This document shows positions 36,774 to 44,302 of a stretch of 64,000 nucleotides of DNA, one piece after another; the stretch's first letter is position 1; each line of letters opens with the position of its first letter. The DNA is from Halobacillus sp. A5 (lineage in GTDB: Bacteria > Bacillota > Bacilli > Bacillales > Halobacillaceae): NCBI RefSeq assembly GCF_024189315.1, contig NZ_JAIZEO010000002.1:434001-498000 (forward strand), given 5' to 3'. A program made the translations under genes and the position numbers. The notes beneath the pieces were generated by a model that saw only the letters and a list, made by a program, of their open reading frames with translations, was not told the DNA's origin and ran no database searches.

Positions 36774-37799
36774 ATGAAAAACGCAGTGTGGTGGATTATT
36801 ATCTTAGCATTTCTCGTTCTTAGCGGATGCAGCGATGCTGCAGGAGGCCAGGAGGATGATGGAAAGATTAAGATTGTTGCCGCTCATAACCAAACATCTC
36901 CAGACAACCCTTATCAATTCGGAATGGAAGAGTTTAAACGTGTGGCAGAAGAAGAATCAAACGGGGACATTGAAGTCGAAGTACATGCCGGAACACTGGG
37001 AACAAGTGAATCAGAATTGATAGAAAAACTGAAGCTCGGTGGAGCGGACCTTGTACTTGTATCGCCCGGATTTATGTCTCAAACAGGGATCAGGGAGATT
37101 GATCTGTTCGCCATGCCTTACATGTTTGAAGACTATGAGCACTGGCAGCAGGTAGTTGACGGTGAAGTCGGAGAAGAAGTAGCTCAGTCGATTCAGGAGA
37201 AATCTGACGGTGATTTTAAAATGATGGGTTATTGGAGCGCGGGCGTACGTCACTACTATGGTGGAGAGCCTTTAGAATCAATCGACGACCTGGAAGGGAT
37301 GAAATACCGTACACAAACCTCCGGTGCTATAGCGGAATATTGGGAAGCAGCCGGGGCAGTCCCTACGAATGTGTCCTGGGGAGAACTGTACCAGGGATTA
37401 CAGCAGGGGATAGTGGATTCATCTGAAAACTCTTACCCTTATTTCGTGCAGCAAAATCACCATAAAACGAAGAACGGAAAATATATTACCGAAACCGCAC
37501 ATGACTACACGACACGCTTCTTACTCATGAATGGAAATAAGTTTGATGAATATACCGATGAACAGCAAGAAATTGTATTAAAAGCGGCAGACGCAGCTGT
37601 AGAAGAAGAAAGAGAAGTGGATATGGAACAAGAAAAAGAATATAAGCAGCAGGCCATTGATGATGGGGCTGAAGTCAATGAGATTGATCGGGAGCCTTTC
37701 ATTGAATTAGCTGAACCTTATCAAGAAAAATTAGCGGAAGATATCGGATCTAATGCGGTTCATCTACTAGAGGAAATCAGGAGTTTAAAAGAGGAATGA
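36774..37799 (+). CDS. TRAP transporter solute-binding lipoprotein (DctP family)
   Basis: About 341 residues. The lipoprotein signal ends in LVLSGC, so it is anchored outside the membrane by a lipid-modified Cys. The DctP fold shows AHNQTSPDNPYQFGMEEF, the conserved Arg-containing GMKYRTQTSG (ligand carboxylate binding) and GELYQGLQQGIVDSSEN. It captures an organic acid, in this context probably 2-keto-3-deoxygluconate or a uronate, for the DctQM permease encoded next. ATG 36774 with CAGGAGGGA is chosen over an upstream start without a ribosome site. Acidic overall. Confidence 0.92.
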   Translation: MKNAVWWIIILAFLVLSGCSDAAGGQEDDGKIKIVAAHNQTSPDNPYQFGMEEFKRVAEEESNGDIEVEVHAGTLGTSESELIEKLKLGGADLVLVSPGFMSQTGIREIDLFAMPYMFEDYEHWQQVVDGEVGEEVAQSIQEKSDGDFKMMGYWSAGVRHYYGGEPLESIDDLEGMKYRTQTSGAIAEYWEAAGAVPTNVSWGELYQGLQQGIVDSSENSYPYFVQQNHHKTKNGKYITETAHDYTTRFLLMNGNKFDEYTDEQQEIVLKAADAAVEEEREVDMEQEKEYKQQAIDDGAEVNEIDREPFIELAEPYQEKLAEDIGSNAVHLLEEIRSLKEE

Positions 37800-37838
37800 G
37801 AGTAGTCTTAAAAAACTTTTGAGAAGGAGGAGAGCAGA

Positions 37839-38318
37839 TTGTTTATTAAACTGCTGGAACGTACTCAATTAGCTGTAGGAATACTATTTCTTATTGTATT
37901 CTTCGTCACTATTGTCATTCAAGTAGTAACTAGATTTATGGGTGTTTCCGCTATTTGGACGGAAGAGGTTGCTACTTATTCATTTATTTGGTCTATCTTT
38001 ATGGGCACAGCAGTCATGCTTAATAAGAGAGATCACTTTCAGTTTGATCTGCTGCTGAACAAGCTGAAGGGGAAGAAGAAAAAAACACTTTACCTCATAA
38101 ACGACACAATTCTTTTACTCTTCAGTATTGCCTTGTTTATTCTTGGCAGTACTGTGGTAGAAAGCTTCTGGAATTTCAGGTGGGAGTCGCTGCCCGAGAT
38201 GAAAATGGGATATGTCTGGCTTTCTATCCCGACAATGGCGGGCACAATGATTATTTACACCCTGGCTCATATGCTAAATAACGTCAAAACATTTAATAGA
38301 GAGGAGTCTGCTCAATGA
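37839..38318 (+). CDS. TRAP transporter small permease (DctQ)
   Basis: 159 residues with four membrane helices, including the family segment TRFMGVSAIWTEEVATYSFIW (shown in part). It forms the complex with the large DctM subunit. The TTG start at 37839 is supported by AAGGAGGAG. It overlaps dctM by 4 bp (ATGA). Import is driven by Na+ gradient in this family, suited to a halophile. Confidence 0.92.
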   Translation: MFIKLLERTQLAVGILFLIVFFVTIVIQVVTRFMGVSAIWTEEVATYSFIWSIFMGTAVMLNKRDHFQFDLLLNKLKGKKKKTLYLINDTILLLFSIALFILGSTVVESFWNFRWESLPEMKMGYVWLSIPTMAGTMIIYTLAHMLNNVKTFNREESAQ

Positions 38319-39604
38319 TCGGCCTGCTATTGCTGGGATTGTTTATACTATTGATGATTATTGGGATTCCAATCGCTTTTGTTATTGGAATTGTAGCCTT
38401 ACTCGGTTTTATGAACATCCCTTATACACCAGAAGCTTTAATGCCCGTTAAAATGTTAAATGGCTTAGACTCTTTTGTATTATTATCAGTTCCTTTATTT
38501 ATTTTGGCCGCCAACCTTATGAACAGCGGACAAATTTCTCAGAAGCTTATTGATTTTGCCCTTTCTATCGTTGGCCACATAAGAGGTGGTCTGGCTCATG
38601 CCAACATTTTAGTTTCGATGTTGTTTGCTGGAATTTCCGGTGCTGCTCAAGCTGATACCGCAGGTGTAGGTAAGATTCTTATTCCCAATATGAAAAAACA
38701 AGGATATGATAACGCCACGGCTGTGGGAGTCACAGCTGCTTCCTCGACCATAGGGGTTATTATCCCGCCGAGTATTCCAATGATTATTTTTGCAGGATTA
38801 ACAAATGTATCAGTAGGGGCATTATTTTTGGTCGGAATCATTCCCGGGGCATTGATCGGCTTGGGAATGATGGTACTGGTTTACATTCTGGCTAAGAAAA
38901 GGAATTACCCTGTTTATCAAAGAGCATCTCTAAGTAATTTTATTAAACAGTTCATCGACGTATTGCCGGCACTTTTTACTCCTATTATTTTAATAGGGGG
39001 CGTCGTTTCGGGAGTATTTACGGCCACTGAAGCAGCGGCCTTCGCCTCGATTTACACTGTAATAATCGGAATGTTCTACTATAAAACTTTGAAAATTAAG
39101 CATTTCCCAAAAATTTTAGTGGATACGCTTACACTGAGCTCGCTGTCATTGTTTGCGCTCGCAGCAGCAAATGCTCTTGGGGAATTGATGAGTTACTACC
39201 AATTAGCCTCATGGACGGAACAATTTTTTGCAAGCTCAGTCGACAGCAAGTGGGTTTTTATTCTGATCATTATTGCTTTCTTCCTTTTTGTAGGAACGTT
39301 TATGGATGCAATACCCGCGATGATTCTCTTTGTTCCGGTGATTTTACCGGTAGCTGAGAGCTTTGGGGTTGATCCTCTTCTTCTGGGGATTATCACCATT
39401 ATGACGCTGGCCGTTGGTTTAGTTACCCCTCCTTACGGTTTATGCCTGCTGCTGGCTGCGAAAATAGGTAAGATGCCAATTGAACGTTCATTTGGTGCAG
39501 TAATGCCTTATATAGCCATCGTATTAGTCGTTTTAGCTGTCATATCATTCATACCTGGAGTAGCTTTCTACATTCCAGAGATGTTGAGCCCGGATATGTT
39601 TTAA
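38315..39604 (+). CDS. TRAP transporter large permease (DctM)
   Basis: 429 residues, about 12 membrane helices, full length. Typical segments are SVPLFILAANLMNSGQIS, GISGAAQADTAGVGKIL and AASSTIGVIIPPSIPMIIF, and near the end LAVGLVTPPYGLCLLL. It is the transport channel of the TRAP system and the last gene of the kdg operon; a hairpin follows. In B. subtilis the matching position holds kdgT, an unrelated single-protein permease. Confidence 0.94.
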   Translation: MIGLLLLGLFILLMIIGIPIAFVIGIVALLGFMNIPYTPEALMPVKMLNGLDSFVLLSVPLFILAANLMNSGQISQKLIDFALSIVGHIRGGLAHANILVSMLFAGISGAAQADTAGVGKILIPNMKKQGYDNATAVGVTAASSTIGVIIPPSIPMIIFAGLTNVSVGALFLVGIIPGALIGLGMMVLVYILAKKRNYPVYQRASLSNFIKQFIDVLPALFTPIILIGGVVSGVFTATEAAAFASIYTVIIGMFYYKTLKIKHFPKILVDTLTLSSLSLFALAAANALGELMSYYQLASWTEQFFASSVDSKWVFILIIIAFFLFVGTFMDAIPAMILFVPVILPVAESFGVDPLLLGIITIMTLAVGLVTPPYGLCLLLAAKIGKMPIERSFGAVMPYIAIVLVVLAVISFIPGVAFYIPEMLSPDMF

Positions 39605-39611
39605 ATAAGAG

Positions 39612-39639
39612 GAGCCAGGAGTACTTAAACTCCTGGCTC
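39612..39639 (+). terminator. Hairpin at the end of the kdg operon
   Basis: GAGCCAGGAG (39612-39621) and CTCCTGGCTC (39630-39639) form a perfect 10-bp stem with an 8-nt loop. The T tract is poor, so it may protect the 3' end rather than terminate sharply. Confidence 0.6.
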
Positions 39640-39745
39640 TAAGGGTATTGAGAAACCATCGATTTCTCTTTTATTTCAAAAGTGTACATATTTCTCTCAT
39701 CATCAAGGAAAGGATTTTTGAAAATTACTTAAGGCAGAATAAGGC

Positions 39746-39835
39746 TCTCCTTCACCCAGCCAGCTCCATTTGTCTGGATGGAGGGAAGTCTATTTCATGT
39801 TCCGGCAGGCGTGACTGTTCGAACTTTCATGACGG
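39746..39835 (-). pseudogene. Decayed 3' end of an IS1182-type transposase gene
   Basis: Read on the minus strand, the DNA aligns with the end of the transposase remnant at 42739-42942: AAAGTTCGA, then GCCTG(C)C(G/A)GAACATGAAA, and the terminal GTGAAGGAGAG. On the plus strand TTCATGTTCCGGCAGGC matches TTCATGTTCTGGCAGGC. The frame is broken by stops. It is a short relic only. Confidence 0.5.
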
Positions 39836-39841
39836 CCTAAT

Positions 39842-40258
39842 TTATTGATCAGGGTAATCACAGTATTCAATAATCGTTCCTTCGGTGTCCACAGGGTTTA
39901 AATATATTAACCTTCTGCCATGCTTGTTTGTGCGCCGCGTATCTTCCATAACGCGAATTCCCTGGTTCTTTAAATCGCTGACGGCCAATTCTAAATCTTC
40001 TACCCGGTAGGCGATATGGTGCACTCCTTTACCTTTCTGCTTGATAAAGCGGGCAATAGGGGACGTTGTATTATTCGTCGGGCACAGCAGTTCCGTCCGC
40101 TCTCCATCTACGTCCATAATGGCAATTTCGCTTTCAACGCCCGGAGCCTCACTGCGATAACGATCAATCATAACCGCTCCAAGAATGTTTGTATAAAAAT
40201 TAACCGCTTCATCCAGATGACGAACCGCAACTCCGATATGGTCAAGTGTTTTCTTCAT
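39842..40258 (-). CDS. VOC-family protein, methylmalonyl-CoA-epimerase-like
   Basis: 138 residues with paired beta-alpha-beta-beta-beta units of the glyoxalase/VOC fold. Metal ligands expected for the epimerase group are present: His in LDHIGVAV, His in GVHHIAYRV and Glu in GTIIEYCDYP. Methylmalonyl-CoA epimerases interconvert the R and S forms, but no mutase or propionyl-CoA carboxylase is nearby, so another VOC activity (lyase or dioxygenase-like) is possible. It is a single gene with the start at ATG 40258. Confidence 0.8.
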   Translation of the reverse strand: MKKTLDHIGVAVRHLDEAVNFYTNILGAVMIDRYRSEAPGVESEIAIMDVDGERTELLCPTNNTTSPIARFIKQKGKGVHHIAYRVEDLELAVSDLKNQGIRVMEDTRRTNKHGRRLIYLNPVDTEGTIIEYCDYPDQ

Positions 40259-40367
40259 AATATTGAATGCTCCTCTATATATGGTGGACTTATTTTATCA
40301 TATATAGCTCACCTGTGATAATATAAAAAGGTATCATTTTCCAATTAATGCACAGGGGATGCTGACT

Positions 40368-40766
40368 ATGTTTAAGGTACTGTTATTAACTGCGGGTCTG
40401 ATTGGCATTTATACATTAATTAAAGAAGAAAAACCAACATTGAGGTATTCAGTCATGACGTATTTTGTACTTCTGACTATTATTTTTACAGTTGGTCATT
40501 TTTATATTTCATCCAGCTATAATTTAAGCAGTCGACCATTAGAAGGCGGTTTTTCAGCATTATTTGACTGGGTAGCTGCATTTAAGTACTTTTTTGTCCT
40601 GCCTTTAATAATGCTTTTCGTTTTTAAGTTATATAAATGGCCGCTACAATCAACTAACACACCAGTTGTGAAAGGTATCTTATTGTGGCGGCGGTTACAT
40701 TTCCTTATTTATGTTCGTTCTTATATTTTACGGTTTCGCTCCATAAAAAAGGATTTTCAGACCTAA
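40368..40766 (+). CDS. Membrane protein of unknown function, apparently frameshifted near its end
   Basis: The open frame from ATG 40368 (AGGGGAT 8 nt upstream) gives about 132 residues with three membrane helices. After TPVVK at about 40673 it becomes basic and unlike a membrane protein (GILLWRRLHFLIYVRS). The next frame, entered at 40676 and ending at TAG 40796-40798, reads YLIVAAVTFPYLCSFLYFTV and then SLHKKGFSD, a fourth helix with a positive tail. Loss of one base in the AAA run at 40671-40673 would explain this. The intact protein would be about 143 residues, four helices. A real mutation or a sequencing error are both possible. No family recognised. Confidence 0.65.
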   Translation: MFKVLLLTAGLIGIYTLIKEEKPTLRYSVMTYFVLLTIIFTVGHFYISSSYNLSSRPLEGGFSALFDWVAAFKYFFVLPLIMLFVFKLYKWPLQSTNTPVVKGILLWRRLHFLIYVRSYILRFRSIKKDFQT

Positions 40767-40814
40767 TGACGAATAAAGTTATGAAGGACTACATTTAGAA
40801 GAGGAGGGAGTCTT

Positions 40815-41264
40815 ATGGCTTTCCTTGAACGAACTGTTATTGTAAAAAAACCTCTAGAAGAAGTATTTGATACTGCTGCTGATTTTACTAAAAGTCCTGA
40901 AATTATGGACGCTGTTGTAGAAGTCCAGCCTTTAACAGAGGGACCTGTACGCAAGGGATATCAATTTAAGGAAGTGCGGGAAATTAGAGGAAGAAAGGCA
41001 GCTTCCACCATTGAAATTACCGATTTTGAGCAAAATAAATATTTTACAGCAAGCAGTGAGCAGAATGGACTGGATCTGCGCTATCATTATAAATTCGTAG
41101 AAACAACAGAAGGAACGAAGATTGAGTTTAAAGGAGAGCTCTTTACGCAAGGGATTCGAAATAAACTGGCTCAGCCTCTAATCAAGAAAATTATTAAAAA
41201 AGAAGATGAAAATCATTTAGATAATTTAAAGCAATACCTTGAGAAGGACAGCAGTAGCGCATAG
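40815..41264 (+). CDS. SRPBCC (START/polyketide-cyclase-like) domain protein
   Basis: 149 residues. The pattern matches the helix-grip fold: an N-terminal strand with ERTVIVKKPLEEVFDTAADF, the middle KGYQFKEVREIRGRK, TSEQNG-type loop and a long C-terminal helix. These proteins bind hydrophobic ligands; many are ordinary cytoplasmic proteins of unknown role. GAGGAGG precedes ATG 40815. It lies 49 bp after the open frame of the membrane protein and only 17 bp after that protein's restored stop, so the two were probably co-transcribed. Confidence 0.8.
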   Translation: MAFLERTVIVKKPLEEVFDTAADFTKSPEIMDAVVEVQPLTEGPVRKGYQFKEVREIRGRKAASTIEITDFEQNKYFTASSEQNGLDLRYHYKFVETTEGTKIEFKGELFTQGIRNKLAQPLIKKIIKKEDENHLDNLKQYLEKDSSSA

Positions 41265-41278
41265 TAAACGAGAAATGT

Positions 41279-41338
41279 TATAATCTAAGAAAGATAAAGT
41301 TCGGGTACAAGGTTCTGCCGATAAGCAGGCCTTTTTTT
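41279..41338 (+). promoter_or_regulatory. Leader of the DEAD-box helicase gene with attenuator-like hairpin
   Basis: TATAAT (41279-41284) is a good -10, though no clear -35 was found. About 25 nt downstream AAGGTTCTGC (41309-41318) pairs with GCAGGCCTT (41325-41333), followed by TTTTTTT. The hairpin is an intrinsic terminator placed after the candidate promoter and before the helicase ribosome site. It may instead simply end transcription from the preceding gene. Confidence 0.55.
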
Positions 41339-41369
41339 ATCGCCTGAGACGAAGGAGATGCAAGCACCT

Positions 41370-42509
41370 ATGACACATTCCAATCTGCCTGAATGGATGC
41401 AGGCGATGCAGCCGTTTACGAAAGAAGCTTGGACAGCCTCACAATTTGAAAAACCAACAACGATCCAGAACAAAACGATCCCTTTGATTACTGAAGGTAT
41501 AGATGTCATCGCAGAAGCCCCGACAGGCAGTGGTAAAACCCTTGCCTATTTACTTCCAATGCTTGAGAGTATTGATACGTCCAAAAAACATACTCAAGTT
41601 TTAATTCTGGCTTCTTCCCACGAACTGGTGATGCAGATTCATTCAGAGGTCCAGCTGTGGTCGAAGGGGAGTGGTGTACAAAGCACCACTCTTATCGGCG
41701 GGGCCAACGTGAAACGTCAAATGGAGAAATTGAAAAAGAAACCACAGTTGGTTATCGGCACTCCTGGAAGAGTGTATGAACTAATGCAAAAGAAAAAGCT
41801 AAAGGCCCATGAAATTAAGACCATTGTGTTAGATGAAGCGGATCAACTTCTTGTGCCTGAGCATATAAAGACGGTACAAGACATTATCAAGAGCACACTG
41901 AAGGAACGGCAGATTCTGCTCTTTTCCGCTACTCTCCCTAAAGAGATCGAAAAAACAGCCCTCGATTACATGGGTTCACCAGAAATTGTCCGTGTGAAGG
42001 AAGAAGCTCAAAAGCCGGAAGTAGAACATTTTTACATTTCTTGTGAAGATCGTGAAAAAGTGGAGCTCTTACGAAAATTGATTCACCTTGATCATTTTAA
42101 AGGACTTGCATTCATGCGGGATATTGGCAACTTGAACGTATATGCTGAGAAACTGCGTTATAAAGGAATTGACCTTGCTGTTTTACACAGTGACGCGAAA
42201 AAAGAACAGCGGGCAAAAGCTCTAAAAGGATATCGTACGGGTGAATATCAACTATTGCTGGCGACTGATGTAGCTGCTCGTGGAATTGATATTCAGGATA
42301 TTAACTATATCGTGAATTTTGACGTCCCAAAAGATTTCACTTCATATATTCATCGAGCAGGAAGAACCGCAAGAGTGGGGTCGTCTTCAGGAATAGTAAT
42401 TTCTCTCGTTAATCCTGTCGAAGAAAAACGCTTAAAGAAAATTGCACGTGATCATGATTTTACTTTAACAAAAGCTTCAATTATAAAAGGTCAACTTCAA
42501 TATCGTTAA
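41370..42509 (+). CDS. DEAD-box RNA helicase (YfmL-like)
   Basis: About 379 residues, two RecA-like domains with no long C-terminal tail. Motifs are APTGSGKT (I), LDEADQLL (II), SATLP (III), ATDVAARGIDI (V) and HRAGRTAR (VI); the Ia motif is altered (LASSHELVMQI). Length and lack of an RNA-binding tail match B. subtilis YfmL, which assists 50S ribosome assembly and growth in the cold. ATG 41370 is preferred; ATG 41358 would abut the GGAG ribosome site. A terminator-like leader precedes it. Confidence 0.92.
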   Translation: MTHSNLPEWMQAMQPFTKEAWTASQFEKPTTIQNKTIPLITEGIDVIAEAPTGSGKTLAYLLPMLESIDTSKKHTQVLILASSHELVMQIHSEVQLWSKGSGVQSTTLIGGANVKRQMEKLKKKPQLVIGTPGRVYELMQKKKLKAHEIKTIVLDEADQLLVPEHIKTVQDIIKSTLKERQILLFSATLPKEIEKTALDYMGSPEIVRVKEEAQKPEVEHFYISCEDREKVELLRKLIHLDHFKGLAFMRDIGNLNVYAEKLRYKGIDLAVLHSDAKKEQRAKALKGYRTGEYQLLLATDVAARGIDIQDINYIVNFDVPKDFTSYIHRAGRTARVGSSSGIVISLVNPVEEKRLKKIARDHDFTLTKASIIKGQLQYR

Positions 42510-42518
42510 TGGCGTCAG

Positions 42519-42543
42519 GGCTCCCTATATGAAATAGGGAGCC
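42519..42543. repeat. Hairpin repeat, copy 1
   Basis: GGCTCCCTA (42519-42527) and TAGGGAGCC (42535-42543) flank TATGAAA. An almost identical 25-bp element recurs at 43050-43074. It lies just after the helicase stop codon. Confidence 0.7.
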
Positions 42544-42545
42544 TC

Positions 42546-42587
42546 AGCTTGTAGAGAAACCCTGTGTTTTACTACAAGCTTTTTTTG
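42546..42587 (+). terminator. Terminator after the helicase gene
   Basis: AGCTTGTAG (42546-42554) pairs with CTACAAGCT (42572-42580), followed by TTTTTTT. Confidence 0.8.
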
Positions 42588-42623
42588 TGCGCCCGTGCGG
42601 ACAAATACCACTCGATTTTCGCT

Positions 42624-42718
42624 GACGAACGCCCGAGCCTCCTCGTGAAAACTCCACTGCGGGGTCTCGGATCGCCCGTTTTTCCGCAGGAGTCTCCTGG
42701 TATTTGACCGCCCTTCAC
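42624..42718. repeat. Bacillaceae intergenic palindromic repeat
   Basis: GC-rich gene-free DNA with GACGAACGCCCGAG...TCCTCGTGAAA, CTGCGGGGTCTCGG and CCGCAGGAGTCTCC. The CGGGG/CCGCAG blocks are partly self-complementary. The first part matches 7945-7985. Elements of this flavour are scattered in Bacillaceae genomes; this is a degenerate copy with no coding capacity. Confidence 0.5.
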
Positions 42719-42738
42719 CAAAAAAGACTCTCCTTCAC

Positions 42739-42942
42739 CTAACTCACCTTAGTTAGGTGAAGGGCAATCTTTTTCATGTTCTGGCAGGCAGCCGTCAGTA
42801 ACGCCTGCTCTCGAACTTTTTCGAGGATAAAGGAGAAATCTATGTATTAGTCAATCTTACGGAGTAAGTGATTTTCCGGGACAAGCTCTTCAATCGTTAC
42901 GATTTCCATTTCATTTTGTCGTTCTTTTCTGGACTGAAACTA
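42739..42942 (-). pseudogene. Internally deleted IS1182-family transposase remnant
   Basis: The minus strand reads (stop)FQSRKERQNEMEIVTIEEL, then VPENHLLRKID, an in-frame stop, YIDFSFILEKVREQALLT and AACQNMKKIALHLTKVS before a final stop. The first part is the typical N-terminus of IS1182-type transposases (a VTIEELVPExHLLRKID block, then IDFSFI). The last part is their typical C-terminus (QNxKKIALHL). Several hundred residues between, including the catalytic DDE region, are missing, and the start codon is now TAG. A hairpin (42735-42760) lies at the gene end. The surrounding 42588-43227 has no intact gene. Confidence 0.75.
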
Positions 42943-43020
42943 AAGATCACCGCCTAAACAGATTCTTATCTATAGGATAACAAATGAACGTGGTGAAAAA
43001 TAAAAGAAATCAAAAAAATC

Positions 43021-43074
43021 AGGCTGTCGAGACTTTCTCGACAGTCTGGGGCTCCCTAAATGAAATAGGGAGCC
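43021..43074. repeat. Two adjacent hairpins, including hairpin repeat copy 2
   Basis: AGGCTGTCGAGA (43021-43032) pairs with TCTCGACAGTCT (43036-43047). GGCTCCCTA (43050-43058) pairs with TAGGGAGCC (43066-43074), duplicating the element at 42519-42543. They sit in gene-free DNA about 150 bp before the CAP-domain gene and may be old terminators carried with the repeat. Confidence 0.65.
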
Positions 43075-43227
43075 TGTTAAGTTTTAAAAAAGGTGATGTA
43101 AGGGAATAGTTGTAATACTTGGTGACATTCCCAACAGTTTTTATCATAAAATAAATGAAAGTCCTCTAGACGTAAACCACTTAAGGTGAAATACTAAATG
43201 GTATCCAGCAAGAAGGAGTGGGCTTGT

Positions 43228-43959
43228 ATGATTAAAAAATATGTCCTTGTCTTTATTGGTCTATTGTTTATGGTATCTGTCGCCACTCCTGCATTAGCAG
43301 ATCAGATGTGGAAGAACGAAAATGAAGGGTCAACGACCTTTGGCAAATGGTCGATGAATATAAAAGACTGGCTGACTGAACAAGATATAACGATGGAAGA
43401 ATTTGAAACGAACTTGAAAAACTTATTTAATCCGGAGCAGCTGCCGGTTGAAGAAGAGGGTCAGCCAGAGCAAAGAGAGTTACAAGAAAAGCTGAATGAA
43501 CGAGCTGCAATAAAAGATGAGGAAGGGGCAGAAGAGCCTGAAAGTTCCCTTCAATCTGAAGACCCTTCTGATTTTGAAGAAGAGGTCGTAACGCTTGTTA
43601 ATGAGGAACGAGCAAAAGAAGAATTGGAACCACTTGAAATGTATGACCGTTTAAGTGATTTAGCGAGGTTAAAATCTCAGGATATGGCAGACCAGGATTA
43701 CTTCGATCATACATCTCCTACTTATGGTTCTCCTTTTGAAATGATGGACCAGTATGAGTTTTCTTATTGGTCTGCAGGGGAGAACATTGCTGCCGGGCAG
43801 AGAAGTCCAGAACAGGTAGTTGAAGGATGGATGAACAGCCCGGGGCACCGTGAGAATATCATGAAAGAAGATTTCACCCATATCGGAGTAGGCTATGTGG
43901 AGGAAAGCGGAGATCGGTACGGGACGTATTGGACTCAAATGTTTATGACGCCCCGCTAA
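43228..43959 (+). CDS. Secreted CAP-domain (SCP/YkwD-like) protein
   Basis: About 243 residues. A signal peptide (MIKKYVLVFIGLLFMV..., cleavage near ALA) is followed by an acidic, low-complexity linker (about 60-120, rich in Glu and Gln) and a CAP domain (about 125-243). The CAP active-site cluster is present: His in YFDHTSP, Glu in WSAGENIAAGQ, and His in NSPGHRENIM. Bacterial CAP proteins are extracellular and often linked to the cell wall or spores; their chemistry is uncertain. ATG 43228 has AAGGAGTGG upstream. Single gene with a terminator after it. Confidence 0.88.
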   Translation: MIKKYVLVFIGLLFMVSVATPALADQMWKNENEGSTTFGKWSMNIKDWLTEQDITMEEFETNLKNLFNPEQLPVEEEGQPEQRELQEKLNERAAIKDEEGAEEPESSLQSEDPSDFEEEVVTLVNEERAKEELEPLEMYDRLSDLARLKSQDMADQDYFDHTSPTYGSPFEMMDQYEFSYWSAGENIAAGQRSPEQVVEGWMNSPGHRENIMKEDFTHIGVGYVEESGDRYGTYWTQMFMTPR

Positions 43960-43983
43960 AGAAAGACAGGCAGAAGCCTGCAG

Positions 43984-44025
43984 GGTTGTCGGGAAAGTTC
44001 TCGACAGCCTTATTTTTTGAACTTT
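43984..44025 (+). terminator. Terminator after the CAP-domain gene
   Basis: GGTTGTCGGGA (43984-43994) pairs imperfectly with TTCTCGACAGCC (43998-44009 region), followed by TTATTTTTT. It shares the CTGTCGA core with hairpins at 43021 and 30010. Confidence 0.7.
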
Positions 44026-44080
44026 TCTCAACGATTCATACTTTCACATCCGCCGTTTAACAGGTTCAGCACATTATCGT

Positions 44081-44219
44081 AAAAGGGATTTAGGAAACGT
44101 AGAGACTACTGTGGGAGATGCGGACTTAGTGAGACCACGGCAGGCCTTAGGTGCTTACGGTTCGCCAGCTTGTTTCCTAAGCCCCTTTTCACTCCGGCCT
44201 CCAGCGTACTCCCATAGTT
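44081..44219. repeat. Long imperfect inverted repeat in gene-free DNA
   Basis: AAAAGGGATTTAGGAAAC (44081-44098) faces GTTTCCTAAGCCCCTTTT (44172-44189), 16 of 18 positions complementary. CTACTGTGGGAG (44107-44118) partly faces CTCCCATAG (44209-44217). The whole could fold into a cruciform or RNA hairpin. Part of it resembles 30085-30175. No gene lies in 43960-44302. Confidence 0.5.
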
Positions 44220-44302
44220 GAAAAGCAGACTCAATTCTTTTAACTAACAGAGCAAACAATATTTTCTCTACAGGATGACAGGCAGATGATGCCTGTCTTT
44301 AT

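Noticed and set aside
42510-44302. A CRISPR array suggested by repeated words.
   Set aside because: The repeats are few, unevenly spaced, and are hairpins and relics rather than regular repeat-spacer units; no cas genes.
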